A DNA stretch of 64,000 nucleotides from Nostoc sp. NOS(2021) (GCF_017115025.1 NZ_JABXKM010000061.1:1-64000), one strand, 5' to 3'; numbered from the stretch's first letter, positions 18,421 through 26,652 are shown. Program-made: numbers and translations. The notes: generated from the letters alone by a model not told the origin.

Positions 18421-19044
18421 CTACCTGCTAGCGGATAATTTTTTCTGTATATTAGCTGCTTGGATGACGTTGTTGTTGCTCGTAAATACCTGAATATCTG
18501 GAACAACAGCATAATCCATGTCATGTGTGATAATTTTAATTTTACCTGCTCCTGCTCTGCTAATAGCTTCGAGAAGTAGTAAGTCATAGCCATCAACAGC
18601 TTGAGTTTGGAATCTGTTTAGTGCTGCATCGGTCGTTGCGTCATCTACTCTCAGATCAACAGAAACAGCCAGCGCCTTAACCTGACTCCAAGCTGACTGA
18701 ACTTCGGCAACAACATTCATTCGTTCATTTGAATAATTATGGCGGTATTCTTTGAGTGGCAGATGACCATGAGACTGCATATAAATCTTATATTCAGTTC
18801 TCTCAATGATATGAGCAAGCTCCGCCAATATAAGTCCAGAGTAGGTTAGTGTGGCTCCATTTACAAGAGCTTGGTTGAGATATGTTAGATAAATACTGAA
18901 TTCGGAAGCGTTAGCACCAAACCCAGCATTTGTATAAGTCTGCCAAAACCAGACGTTGGTATCTACAAGAAAAATATCACCCTGCTGCGGAGTATCAGTT
19001 TTGATGTCGATGATATCAGCTTGAATCTTAAGGTTGACTACCAT
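18421..19044 (-). CDS. PIN domain protein (putative ribonuclease)
   Basis: The 207-residue protein shows the four acidic positions of a PIN nuclease: D28 in FLVDTNVWFW, E75 in ILAELAHIIE, D154 in DGYDLLLLEA and D175 in ITHDMDY. PIN proteins cut RNA as VapC-type toxins or in RNA processing. It is longer than a usual VapC (about 130-140), with an N-terminal extension of 22 residues and an insert around 85-120. It is the last gene of a tight minus-strand row: three bases separate it from the STAS-like gene. No VapB-like antitoxin is present, so control may come from the two partner genes. Confidence 0.8.
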   Translation of the reverse strand: MVVNLKIQADIIDIKTDTPQQGDIFLVDTNVWFWQTYTNAGFGANASEFSIYLTYLNQALVNGATLTYSGLILAELAHIIERTEYKIYMQSHGHLPLKEYRHNYSNERMNVVAEVQSAWSQVKALAVSVDLRVDDATTDAALNRFQTQAVDGYDLLLLEAISRAGAGKIKIITHDMDYAVVPDIQVFTSNNNVIQAANIQKKLSASR

Positions 19045-19047
19045 GCT

Positions 19048-19395
19048 TTAAAAAGTTGCAGCCTGCTCTGCGATCGCTGCATCAACCGCATTACGAAATT
19101 GCTCATCAGAATAGTAATGCTTGGCATTGCCAATCACACGCTCAAGAACATTCCACCCCTCAGAACTTATAGCGGTGAACTCAAGCAATCGATTAAGGTT
19201 ATCTGCTGGAATATCCTTCAAGAGATGACCGATTGCTAAGTTGAAAAAGGGAGACGCAAAGACCTGAACTCCAGTAAAATCCAATTCTACAGGGTTGCCA
19301 GAAAGCAGAACTGGATGAATCTGGTCATATACCTTCTGTCCACTTTCAGCGCTGATGGCGTATTTCCCGACGATATCAAAAATTTTGTATGCCAT
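19048..19395 (-). CDS. STAS-like DUF4325 domain protein
   Basis: This 115-residue protein fits the STAS-like DUF4325 family. The segment PVELDFTGVQVFASPFFNLAIG (about 35-56) corresponds to the strand-helix core that in anti-anti-sigma factors carries the phosphorylated Ser. DUF4325 genes are commonly found next to a GHKL ATPase gene, as here. It sits between the HATPase gene (16-bp gap) and the PIN gene (3-bp gap), so all three are almost certainly cotranscribed. A role as switch between kinase and effector is inferred from family and context. Predicted cytoplasmic. Confidence 0.78.
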   Translation of the reverse strand: MAYKIFDIVGKYAISAESGQKVYDQIHPVLLSGNPVELDFTGVQVFASPFFNLAIGHLLKDIPADNLNRLLEFTAISSEGWNVLERVIGNAKHYYSDEQFRNAVDAAIAEQAATF

Positions 19396-19411
19396 TCCTC
19401 TATCTCCCTCT

Positions 19412-20323
19412 TTAAAATAACCGCTTCTTAAGTTGATGAGCTTCAGTTGCTAGGTAGTAGCAAGATTCATCACACCGAATTGCAATATTAATCAGGGTTC
19501 CTCTAAAATTAGTACATTTGTTCTCATATATAATATTATCGCCTATATTGACATATCCGTCATTACTAAAGATTGTAAGGTTTCCATGATTTTTTACGAT
19601 GAACTCCTGCAATAAATTTAAGCCTGCGCCACGGGAGATACTGTCTTGCTTAGTGCTATTTCCAGGCTCGAACGCCCACTGTAGAGCCTCATTAGCAGTT
19701 TTGTCTGAGTTCTGAGGTAGAGAGCGAACATTACTAGGGATACCAATACCAAAGTCGATGACTGTTAGATGAAGAAAACCAAGCTTGGGGTAGTGCTGAC
19801 CGCAGCTGAACACCCCCACAGCAGATTGACTATGATCAAATGCATTTAAATATATCTCTAAGACTCGCCCTGTAATTGCATCTTGTAGTCTTGGACTGAT
19901 GTTGACCCAACCTTTGCCCAGCCAATTATATTTCAGGTAATCTGCAATAACACTCATATCCTGCTGAAGATCATTCCGGTAAGGTATTGAGTTGCCATCC
20001 CACGGTTTCGTGTTAAAACCGAAATCATACAAGAAGCCATTCTGAGCTAAGTTCATCCGAATTTTGTCTGGAAGTGTATTCCAATCGAAAGCGAGAGAGC
20101 CGCCACGAGCTTCTACAAGACGGAATAGTCCCCCCAAAAAAGCAACGCCGTAGTGTCCCAAGAATTCGCAGTAATGAAAATCTACTTTGATATTTAAGCA
20201 ATCTTGGGGTAACTGCTCAATTTCATCCCTAAGTTTGAATAACTTATTAAAATGATGGGGATTATCATCAATCTTGGTTATATAAAGAATTAAATTTGGC
20301 TGGTTTTTAGTCTCTAAGAGCAA
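19412..20323 (-). CDS. GHKL-type ATPase with N-terminal STAS-like region
   Basis: The 303-residue protein has an N-terminal STAS-like part (about 10-100, with CLNIKVDFHYCEFLGHYGVA) and a C-terminal histidine-kinase-type ATPase. The ATPase has the N-box EIYLNAFDHS (E156, N160), G1 box VIDFGIGIP (D190) and G2 box SRGAGLNLL (231-236). No phospho-acceptor His domain or membrane segment is seen, so it resembles an anti-sigma-type kinase rather than a two-component sensor. The start is TTG with a good ribosome binding site (CGGAG five bases upstream). It is first in the row with DUF4325 and PIN genes and diverges from coaT. Confidence 0.8.
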   Translation of the reverse strand: MLLETKNQPNLILYITKIDDNPHHFNKLFKLRDEIEQLPQDCLNIKVDFHYCEFLGHYGVAFLGGLFRLVEARGGSLAFDWNTLPDKIRMNLAQNGFLYDFGFNTKPWDGNSIPYRNDLQQDMSVIADYLKYNWLGKGWVNISPRLQDAITGRVLEIYLNAFDHSQSAVGVFSCGQHYPKLGFLHLTVIDFGIGIPSNVRSLPQNSDKTANEALQWAFEPGNSTKQDSISRGAGLNLLQEFIVKNHGNLTIFSNDGYVNIGDNIIYENKCTNFRGTLINIAIRCDESCYYLATEAHQLKKRLF

Positions 20324-20456
20324 GATAACTCCGACTATTACAGATATTTATTAGTTATTTATATCTTGAACTTTAACACTGGTATCAACAAGATTTAGCA
20401 TTTTTTGCGATCGTGGAGCGTGCCAGAGGCAATTGGTGTCAGAGCATTTTTCAGGC

Positions 20457-20494
20457 TAAACCTTGACATTAACATCAATGTCAAGGTTTAAGGT
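20457..20494 (+). promoter_or_regulatory. CoaR-type operator-promoter of coaT
   Basis: A perfect 14-bp inverted repeat (TAAACCTTGACATT, 20457-20470, against 20477-20490) with a 6-bp centre overlaps a -35 element TTGACA (20463-20468). A -10-like TAAGGT lies at 20489-20494. The spacing is 20 bp, longer than the usual 17, which is what MerR-family activators need. It sits 27 bp before the coaT ATG. Binding by the CoaR encoded at 17173 is inferred. Confidence 0.8.
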
Positions 20495-20521
20495 GAAAGA
20501 GTCCCTGTTAATTCACCTCTC

Positions 20522-22477
20522 ATGCTCTACCCCCAACGTTTCACCCAATTCACCAGAGAACACGCAGATACAGTAGCAGCCCTTTTGTGTGGCTTACTGC
20601 TATTTCTCGGATGGTTCGCCTTACATCTTGGCGCTTTGGGATTGGCGTTCTTGCTGCTACCTGCTGCTTATGTGATTGGTGGTTACGAAAGTGCGCGAGA
20701 AGGATTGACTACCCTCTTCAAAGAAAAAGAACTCGATGTAGATTTGCTGATGATTGTGGCGGCCATTGGTGCTGCTAGCCTCGGCTTATGGCGAAGAGAA
20801 TATCATCTAATTATTGATGGGGCAATTTTGATTCTCATCTTTGCCATCAGTGGCGCATTAGAAGGCTATGCAATGCAGCGAACTGAGCAGAGTATCCGCA
20901 GTTTGATGAGCCTGACACCAGATACAGCAAGGGTTTTACATCAGGGAAGAGAAGATGAAGTTTCCATCACTCACCTAAAAGTGGGTGATGAGATTGTCGT
21001 CAAACCTGGAGAGCTAATTCCTACTGATGGGATAATTTTATCTGGTTACAGCACCCTGAATCAAGCTGCAATTACAGGCGAGTCTTTACCTGTAGAGAAA
21101 ACAGTGGGCGAAGAAGTATTTGCTGGCACCCTTAACGGCTATGGTGCATTGCAAATTAAGGTACACAAACCAGCCCAAAGCAGTTTAATTCAGCGTGTAA
21201 TTCGCTTAGTAGAACAGGCGCAGACTCAAGCCCCTCCTTCCCAAGAGTTTATCGATCGCTTTGAACGAGGATATGCCAAAGTTATTGTAGTAGCTGGGAT
21301 ATTACTGGCAATTTTGCCGCCATTTCTTTGGGGTTGGGATTGGGAAACAACAATTTATCGCGCCCTTACTTTCCTGGTGGTAGCTTCTCCCTGTGCGTTG
21401 ATGGCGGCAATTATGCCCACCCTGCTTTCGGGAATCGCCAATGGTGCAAGACAGGGGATTTTGTTTAAAAATGGGGCGCAGTTGGAGAAGATTGGCAAAG
21501 TCCGAGCGATCGCATTTGATAAAACTGGTACTTTAACAACAGGACAGTTGCAGGTATTCAAGGTAATTTCAGCTAGTGAATACACTCACGCAGATGTATT
21601 AAAAGCCGCAGCTAGTGTAGAATCTTCTTCAGAACATCCCATCGGTAAGGCAATTGTGCAGGCGGCTGGTGATTTGAATTGGGTTGGTGCAATGCAAGTG
21701 CAAGCTATACCTGGACAGGGAATTGTGGGAATCGCCCAAGAACAACAGATAATTGTGGGGAATGCCGTTTTTGTGCAACAGTATGTGACAAATTTACCTG
21801 AAGAATTGCAAGAAATGGCTCAATCTTTAGAGCAAGAAGGTAAAACCGTCGTTTGGGTAGCGAAGAAGGCTCCGGCTCCCCTCCTCGCTTGCGGGGAGGG
21901 GTTGGGGGTGGGGTGTTTTGAGGTGATGGGTGTAATTGCGATCGCAGATGAAGTAAGATCGCAAGCAGCCGCAACCATTACCCGGTTAAAGAAACTGGGA
22001 ATTGAGCAAATTGTCATGTTAACTGGGGATAATCAGGAAACTGCTCACAGTGTCGCCAAAGCAGTCGGAATTGATCGAGTATATGCTCAACTTCTACCAG
22101 AAGATAAGCTGGATGTGATCCGTCGTCTACAGCAAGAATATCAAACTGTGGCAATGGTGGGCGATGGTATAAATGATGCACCAGCCCTAGCGCAAGCATC
22201 TGTAGGTATAGCGATGGGAATATCTGGGAGTGATGTGGCATTGGAAACCGCAGATATAGTATTAATGGCAGACAGGTTAGAAAAAATTGCCGTGGCGATA
22301 CATTTGGGTAGGCGATCGCAATCCATAGTCAAACAGAATATATTCGTAGCGTTGGGTTTTATTGTGTTGCTTTTGGTGGGCAACTTTCTGGGAAATATTA
22401 ACCTACCCATTGGCGTTATTGGGCATGAAGGTTCCACAGTGTTAGTTACCCTCAGTGGTTTAAGATTGCTCAAATAA
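20522..22477 (+). CDS. coaT: Cobalt/heavy-metal P1B-type ATPase CoaT
   Basis: The 651-residue membrane pump has the P-type ATPase marks: TGES (185-188), phosphorylation site DKTGTLT (D333), the HP motif in SSEHPIGKA and GDGINDAP. The transmembrane motif SPC (289-291) and HEGST in the last helix (635-639) define the P1B-4 group, whose members export cobalt and related ions. There is no N-terminal metal-binding domain, as expected for that group. The CoaR-type operator precedes it. Oddity: about 16 residues (APAPLLACGEGLGVGC) between VWVAKK and FEVMGV are encoded by a dispersed palindromic repeat inserted in frame at the N-domain/P-domain junction. Confidence 0.92.
   Translation: MLYPQRFTQFTREHADTVAALLCGLLLFLGWFALHLGALGLAFLLLPAAYVIGGYESAREGLTTLFKEKELDVDLLMIVAAIGAASLGLWRREYHLIIDGAILILIFAISGALEGYAMQRTEQSIRSLMSLTPDTARVLHQGREDEVSITHLKVGDEIVVKPGELIPTDGIILSGYSTLNQAAITGESLPVEKTVGEEVFAGTLNGYGALQIKVHKPAQSSLIQRVIRLVEQAQTQAPPSQEFIDRFERGYAKVIVVAGILLAILPPFLWGWDWETTIYRALTFLVVASPCALMAAIMPTLLSGIANGARQGILFKNGAQLEKIGKVRAIAFDKTGTLTTGQLQVFKVISASEYTHADVLKAAASVESSSEHPIGKAIVQAAGDLNWVGAMQVQAIPGQGIVGIAQEQQIIVGNAVFVQQYVTNLPEELQEMAQSLEQEGKTVVWVAKKAPAPLLACGEGLGVGCFEVMGVIAIADEVRSQAAATITRLKKLGIEQIVMLTGDNQETAHSVAKAVGIDRVYAQLLPEDKLDVIRRLQQEYQTVAMVGDGINDAPALAQASVGIAMGISGSDVALETADIVLMADRLEKIAVAIHLGRRSQSIVKQNIFVALGFIVLLLVGNFLGNINLPIGVIGHEGSTVLVTLSGLRLLK
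21868..21920. repeat. Palindromic repeat inside coaT
   Basis: CCCCTCC and GGGGAGGGG arms around CGCTTGC, followed by a G-rich tail, reproduce the dispersed repeat at 1-40. It is read through in frame by coaT and adds a loop without a stop codon. Confidence 0.75.
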
Positions 22478-22794
22478 ACCACTCTTCTCTGTTTTCGGGG
22501 AACCCGCTGTTAGCGCCTGGCTCACCACTTTGGCATCACTAACACTTAAAGCAATACGCTTGGGTTAAGGCTGAAAATCATGTAAATTAGGCATTGTTCC
22601 CAAGCATGGAAACTCAATACAGTTCAGTTAAGCATTTTTTTCTTCTCTCTGTGTTCTCTGCGCCTCTGTGGTTCGTAAAAAAAAATTGACCTTGACAAAG
22701 GATTTTAGGCTTAACCCAAGCGTATTGCATGGAAACTGAATATGGTGCATCTCAAGGATTTCTCGTTGGTGTCTCTGTACAACAGACTTTTGCT
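22478..22794. other. Intergenic region containing a MITE-like element
   Basis: Between the convergent coaT and TPR genes; dominated by the inverted-repeat element at 22551-22728. No gene is seen. Confidence 0.6.
22551..22728. mobile_element. MITE-like element, 19-bp perfect terminal repeats
   Basis: GCAATACGCTTGGGTTAAG at 22551-22569 is repeated exactly in inverse orientation at 22710-22728, delimiting 178 bp. The interior has no ORF. It contains a CTCTGTGTTCTCTGCGCCTC stretch. Short related sequences CATGGAAACTCAATACAG (22605) and CATGGAAACTGAATATGG (22728) occur inside and just outside the right end. Confidence 0.65.
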
Positions 22795-23256
22795 CTACTC
22801 AACTTCTCGAATAAATGTTTTCACATATTCATAATATTTAGAATCTTCATTCTCAAAAATCTCTTTTCCTTCTATGATATAAGCTCTTGCAAGCTCATCT
22901 TTAGCACCTTCAAAATCCCCCAACTCAAATTGAGCTTGTCCTAATTTTAAGTGAACATAAGGGTTTCCAATTGCATTTGGACAATACATAGCTTCTTGAA
23001 GCGCATGAGATGCATTTTCATAGTCACTCATGAGTAAATATGATTCACCAATGGTTGTCAACAACCAAGTAGATGCTGTATAAGCTTCAAAGGGTTCAGG
23101 TATCAAATCAAAAGCTTGATGATAACTTTCAATCGCTTTTGCAAATTCTTTATGCTCTGCATAAGCATCTCCTTGCCTACACAGTTCTAACATTCTAGAG
23201 TAAATATTATCATCAATATCAGGATAATATTTCGGGCTATCTTTCGATGAGTTCAT
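22795..23256 (-). CDS. Tetratricopeptide-repeat protein
   Basis: The 153-residue protein is almost entirely helical with about three TPR-like units: LCRQGDAYAEHKEFAKAIES, then WLLTTIGESYLLMSDYENAS, then HLKLGQAQFELGDFEGAKDE. TPR proteins act as binding scaffolds. No signal peptide or membrane segment is seen. The stop lies next to the MITE-like element. It is a single gene without an obvious operon partner, and no specific function can be assigned. Confidence 0.75.
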   Translation of the reverse strand: MNSSKDSPKYYPDIDDNIYSRMLELCRQGDAYAEHKEFAKAIESYHQAFDLIPEPFEAYTASTWLLTTIGESYLLMSDYENASHALQEAMYCPNAIGNPYVHLKLGQAQFELGDFEGAKDELARAYIIEGKEIFENEDSKYYEYVKTFIREVE

Positions 23257-23546
23257 AAATTTCGGCGGGGTGAGGTTTTTTTCTTATAAACAAGATTCTT
23301 GCTCCCTCTCCTTACCAAGGAGAGGGTTGGGGTGAGGTTTTACAAGGCTTTTTACACTCATTGAGATGCTCCCTGTGAAAAGTCAGAAAGTATCACAGAC
23401 GACAAAACTTTTCTCAATCACCGCACTCAAGAAAACTTTTCGAGTTATTCAACACTGATAGGATTGATTCAAAGACTTGTGGAATCTGCTCTTCCTAAAC
23501 AGACTAGACTTGCATAAATTACTATCAACAACTTTCGACTAACATC
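23257..23546. other. Intergenic region between divergent genes
   Basis: Contains a common repeat (CTCCTTACCAAGGAGAGGGTTGGGGTGAGG type, near 23300-23340) with a short CTCCTT/AAGGAG stem. The promoter of the secreted repetitive protein should lie near 23470-23540. No other structure was recognised. Confidence 0.4.
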
Positions 23547-23930
23547 ATGAACCGCTTTACCTCTATTTTTCTCGCAGGCTTGATAGCATCTGCTTCAGCT
23601 TTGGCTATTTCTCCAAAAGCTGATGCTAAAGCACCAGTGTCTTATCTTGCTGAGTTAGATAACTACAACTATCATCGCAACGATGATGTTAACTACGAAC
23701 GTGAGAGTCGTTACCACAGAGATGGTGATTATGACCGCGAGAATAACCTTCGCAACATTAATGACAATAACTATCGCTATGACCGCGAGAATAACTATCG
23801 CTATCACCGCGAGAATAACTATCGCTATCACCGCGAGAATAATCGCCGCTATCACCGCAAGAATAACCTTCGCAACATTCGTGAAAATAACCTTCGTTAT
23901 GAGCGCGAACGTGACTGGGGTCGTGGTTAA
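23547..23930 (+). CDS. Secreted Asn/Arg/Tyr-rich repetitive protein, hypothetical
   Basis: The 127-residue product has a signal peptide (hydrophobic IFLAGLIASASALAIS, likely cut after ADA near residue 28). The mature part has repeated NNYRYHRE units, encoded by near-perfect 24-bp tandem repeats at about 23767-23865. The composition (Asn, Arg, Tyr, His, Glu) suggests a low-complexity exported or wall-associated protein. No family is recognised. Oddity: the frame continues after the TAA with 46 sense codons to 24071, containing three 14-residue repeats YQRLINGVxSFINE, so the stop may be a recent truncation. Confidence 0.7.
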   Translation: MNRFTSIFLAGLIASASALAISPKADAKAPVSYLAELDNYNYHRNDDVNYERESRYHRDGDYDRENNLRNINDNNYRYDRENNYRYHRENNYRYHRENNRRYHRKNNLRNIRENNLRYERERDWGRG

Positions 23931-24071
23931 TCCATCCGCGTTCATTATCAAAGACTCATTAATGGCGTTCTGAGCTTCATTAATGAGTATCAAAGACTCA
24001 TTAATGGAGTTCCAAGCTTCATTAATGAGTATCAAAGACTGGTCAACGAAGTTTTGAGTTTAAATTTTTGA
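23931..24071 (+). pseudogene. In-frame C-terminal repeat region past the stop codon
   Basis: Directly after the TAA at 23928-23930, in the same frame, 46 sense codons encode three copies of YQRLINGV(L/P)SFINE-like repeats with a period of 42 bp (starts at 23946, 23988 and 24030), ending in a TGA at 24069-24071. The repeat period of exactly 14 codons and the shared frame suggest an original C-terminus. It overlaps the 3' end of the convergent isomerase gene by 12 bp. Confidence 0.5.
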
Positions 24072-24524
24072 TCCCATTACACTTTGCTCTAGCTGTCTAA
24101 TCCGCTCCATTTGCAGCAGATTCCACTCATCATCAGAAAAGGGTGTGCTAAACCAGGCATCTAATATTTCTTTAGCGATCGCTTCTGTAGTTGCACGTAA
24201 ACTTAATACTAGGACATTCGCATGATTCCAGATGCGGGCCCCGCGTGCAGTCTCGGCATCATGGCACAAAGCTGCACGTATCCCAGAGACTTTGTTGGCG
24301 GCAATAGATGCGCCTGTACCAGTCCAACAAAAGACAATCCCCTCATCTGCTTTCTGGGTTGCCACTGCCAAAGCAACTTTACTACTGCTGAGAGGCCAAT
24401 CGACTTCAGGATCATTCTCGGCTAGGGAACCGAAGGGTATAACTTCATGCCCACGTTGCTTAAGTTCTTCCAATATCCTGTCGGTAAGGTTGGTGCGTTC
24501 ATCACTGCCAATAGCGATTCTCAT
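24060..24524 (-). CDS. RpiB/LacA/LacB family sugar-phosphate isomerase
   Basis: The 154-residue protein matches ribose-5-phosphate isomerase B / galactose-6-phosphate isomerase. The N-terminal MRIAIGSDERTNL corresponds to the substrate-binding IGSDH loop, and GIVFCWTGTGASIAANK carries the catalytic Cys and the anion-binding GTGxSIAANK motif. CHDAETARGARIWNHANVLVL is the usual conserved stretch. The reaction would be ribulose-5-phosphate to ribose-5-phosphate, or a related isomerisation. The usual His of GSDH is replaced by Glu (GSDE), so the exact substrate is uncertain. It is a single gene, convergent with the repetitive secreted protein gene. Confidence 0.85.
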   Translation of the reverse strand: MRIAIGSDERTNLTDRILEELKQRGHEVIPFGSLAENDPEVDWPLSSSKVALAVATQKADEGIVFCWTGTGASIAANKVSGIRAALCHDAETARGARIWNHANVLVLSLRATTEAIAKEILDAWFSTPFSDDEWNLLQMERIRQLEQSVMGSKI

Positions 24525-24729
24525 GCATTCCCCTTTGAAAGTAGTACTTTGTCAAGCTAGTAATGAAGGGTTTGTAGTAAGTACTTTAGTGCTTAGAAGA
24601 TAAGGACTAAAGTCTTTACTACGAAGTTGCTCACCCATCAATTTAAACTTCAAGTCGGGAAACCCGCTGTTAGCGCCTCGCTCACCGCGCTGCTTCACCA
24701 AAATCCCAAATTTAAAATCTAAAATTCGG

Positions 24730-26367
24730 TCAAGGCTTCCGACTACCCGCTTCATCAGGTGCAGGAGTGACGGGAGCGCCATTGGTTAGGCTGAGAATAC
24801 CGGAAACAACAATTTTGTCCCCAGCTTTTAGTCCTTCGATAACTTGATAATTATTCCCCTCAATTACTCCCAATTTCACGGGCTTTTGTTGAGCTACTAA
24901 AGATGGCCCTCCAGCTTTCGGCTTTTCCTGTAGGGCTTCAGCTTTCGGCTTTTCCTGTGGGGCTTCAGATTTTGGCTTTTCCTGCGGGGCTTCAGCTACA
25001 AACACAAAAGTTTCTCCACCCAAGCGAGTTATTGCTGTAACTGGAATTAAGATTCCTGGATGTTCATTCCAGATTACTTTGGTTTGGACTGACTGAAGAT
25101 TAAGCAGTCGATTTCTCAAATTGCCAAAGTTCGCTTTCACCAAAACTGTCTGTGAATCTGAACTGGCATTTGGGGAGATAAAACTGATCTTACCCGTTGC
25201 TGTGGGTTGGCCTTGGGCATCGAGCATTTGCACAGGTAATCCCAAACGCAACTGTCTGGCTTGACTTAGCGGAATGGATATATTCAGCTCTAAAGAGTCG
25301 TTTTTGGTCAATGTGGTGAGTTGATCACCTTGTCCCACATACTGTCCTACCTTAACTGGGATATCACCAACAATACCTGTAAAAGGAGCTAGAACTTTTG
25401 TGTATTGCAGTTGGACTTGAGCCGACTGGACTTGAGCCGCTGCTTGGCTTACTTGCGATCGCCCTTGGGCAATATCTTCTGGGCGGTTGCCGTTCACCTG
25501 CTGCCTATAGTATTGTCTCTGTTGTTCTAAGGCAGCACCTAGCTGCTGGATATTAGCAGTTCTGCTTTTGCGGAGTTGCTCTAAGTTTTTCTGGGCTGCA
25601 ACCAGCGCCGCTTCAGCACTACCTTTGTTTTTGAGGTATTCATCTAGGCTATCTTGGGAAGTTGCCCCTTCTTTTGTTAATTGTGCGTATCGCTTTGCTC
25701 GTGCTTGTGCTAACACTAGATCGGATTGGGCAGAATTAACTTGAGCTTCAGCCTGCTGAATTTGCTGTGGTAGCGATCCAGATACGGCGTCTTGATATTT
25801 TGCTTGGGCTTGATCTAGCTGGGCTTTGGCTTGGAAAACTACTTCTCTTCGAGTCCCGGCTTTGAGTTCGGCAAGATTTGCCTGTGCTTGTTCCAGTGCT
25901 GCTTGTTTTTGTCGTAGCTGGGCTTGGGCATCATCAATTTGTAGGCTAATAATTACTTCCCCTTGTTGAACACGGGTGCCCTCTTTGATGTAAATCTGGG
26001 TAATTCGCCCTCCAACCTGTGGCTTGATTGGTACAGAGAGTGGTGCCTCTAAGGAGCCAATAAACTGCGAACTATCCTGCACAGTTTCAGTTTTCACAGT
26101 TGCTAGCTTGACGGGAATTACGGGTTGACCAGCCGCTGCTCCAGCACCCGATGGTGCATTACTAGCATGACTAGTATGCCACCAGCGCCAACCAATACCA
26201 ACACCCGCAACTAACAGGACGATTCCCAAGATTAGAGGCCAACGCCGCTTTTGAGGTTGCTTAGGCGATCGCTCTGGCAATGGTTGCGACTCTTGACTAG
26301 AATCAGTAACAGGAGGCTGTTCTATTTCAATGGGAAGGCGAGAGTCAGGAAACTCAGAATGGGACAT
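24730..26367 (-). CDS. HlyD/RND-type periplasmic adaptor (membrane fusion protein)
   Basis: The 545-residue protein has a cytoplasmic proline-rich N-terminus, one membrane helix (about 43-62: WPLILGIVLLVAGVGIGW) and a lipoyl half-motif (GGRITQIYIKEGTRVQQGEVI). A long alpha-helical hairpin rich in Ala and Gln (about 150-300), the second lipoyl half (VLAPFTGIVGDIPVKVGQYV) and a beta-barrel follow. Near the C-terminus are three tandem EAPQEKPK repeats. Such adaptors link an inner-membrane efflux pump to an outer-membrane channel. No pump gene lies within the window, so the partner is unknown. A TetR gene lies upstream on the same strand and probably controls it. Confidence 0.88.
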   Translation of the reverse strand: MSHSEFPDSRLPIEIEQPPVTDSSQESQPLPERSPKQPQKRRWPLILGIVLLVAGVGIGWRWWHTSHASNAPSGAGAAAGQPVIPVKLATVKTETVQDSSQFIGSLEAPLSVPIKPQVGGRITQIYIKEGTRVQQGEVIISLQIDDAQAQLRQKQAALEQAQANLAELKAGTRREVVFQAKAQLDQAQAKYQDAVSGSLPQQIQQAEAQVNSAQSDLVLAQARAKRYAQLTKEGATSQDSLDEYLKNKGSAEAALVAAQKNLEQLRKSRTANIQQLGAALEQQRQYYRQQVNGNRPEDIAQGRSQVSQAAAQVQSAQVQLQYTKVLAPFTGIVGDIPVKVGQYVGQGDQLTTLTKNDSLELNISIPLSQARQLRLGLPVQMLDAQGQPTATGKISFISPNASSDSQTVLVKANFGNLRNRLLNLQSVQTKVIWNEHPGILIPVTAITRLGGETFVFVAEAPQEKPKSEAPQEKPKAEALQEKPKAGGPSLVAQQKPVKLGVIEGNNYQVIEGLKAGDKIVVSGILSLTNGAPVTPAPDEAGSRKP

Positions 26368-26652
26368 CTTTATTTTCTCGTTTTGTGGATTTAAACTTGG
26401 GCAATCTACTTTTCGCTAAAAAAGCATTGTTTGAATAGTTTTTTAGCCTTTTTTCTCTATCTAGGTGACAAATATGCTTGGGTATTTGGGCGATCGCTCA
26501 CGATGTCTAGCACCTAAAACGAACAAATATGGTTGATCACATTATGGTTAATTTGTAAATTTTTTAACTCCGATCAATTTTTTAAAGTGTAATTTATAAA
26601 ACCTTCTTAGTCAGTATAAACTCAGCGCCTTAGCTCAGAGAACAAGCACGGT

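Noticed and set aside
23767-23865. Regular 24-bp repeats resembling a CRISPR array
   Set aside because: There are no unique spacers and the repeat period is a multiple of three within an open coding frame.
23655-24035. Minus-strand ORF of 126 aa with VILAVIAIV-type repeats
   Set aside because: It is the antisense reading of the 24-bp and 42-bp repeats. The sense strand has a signal peptide and a consistent frame, so the antisense frame is a shadow.
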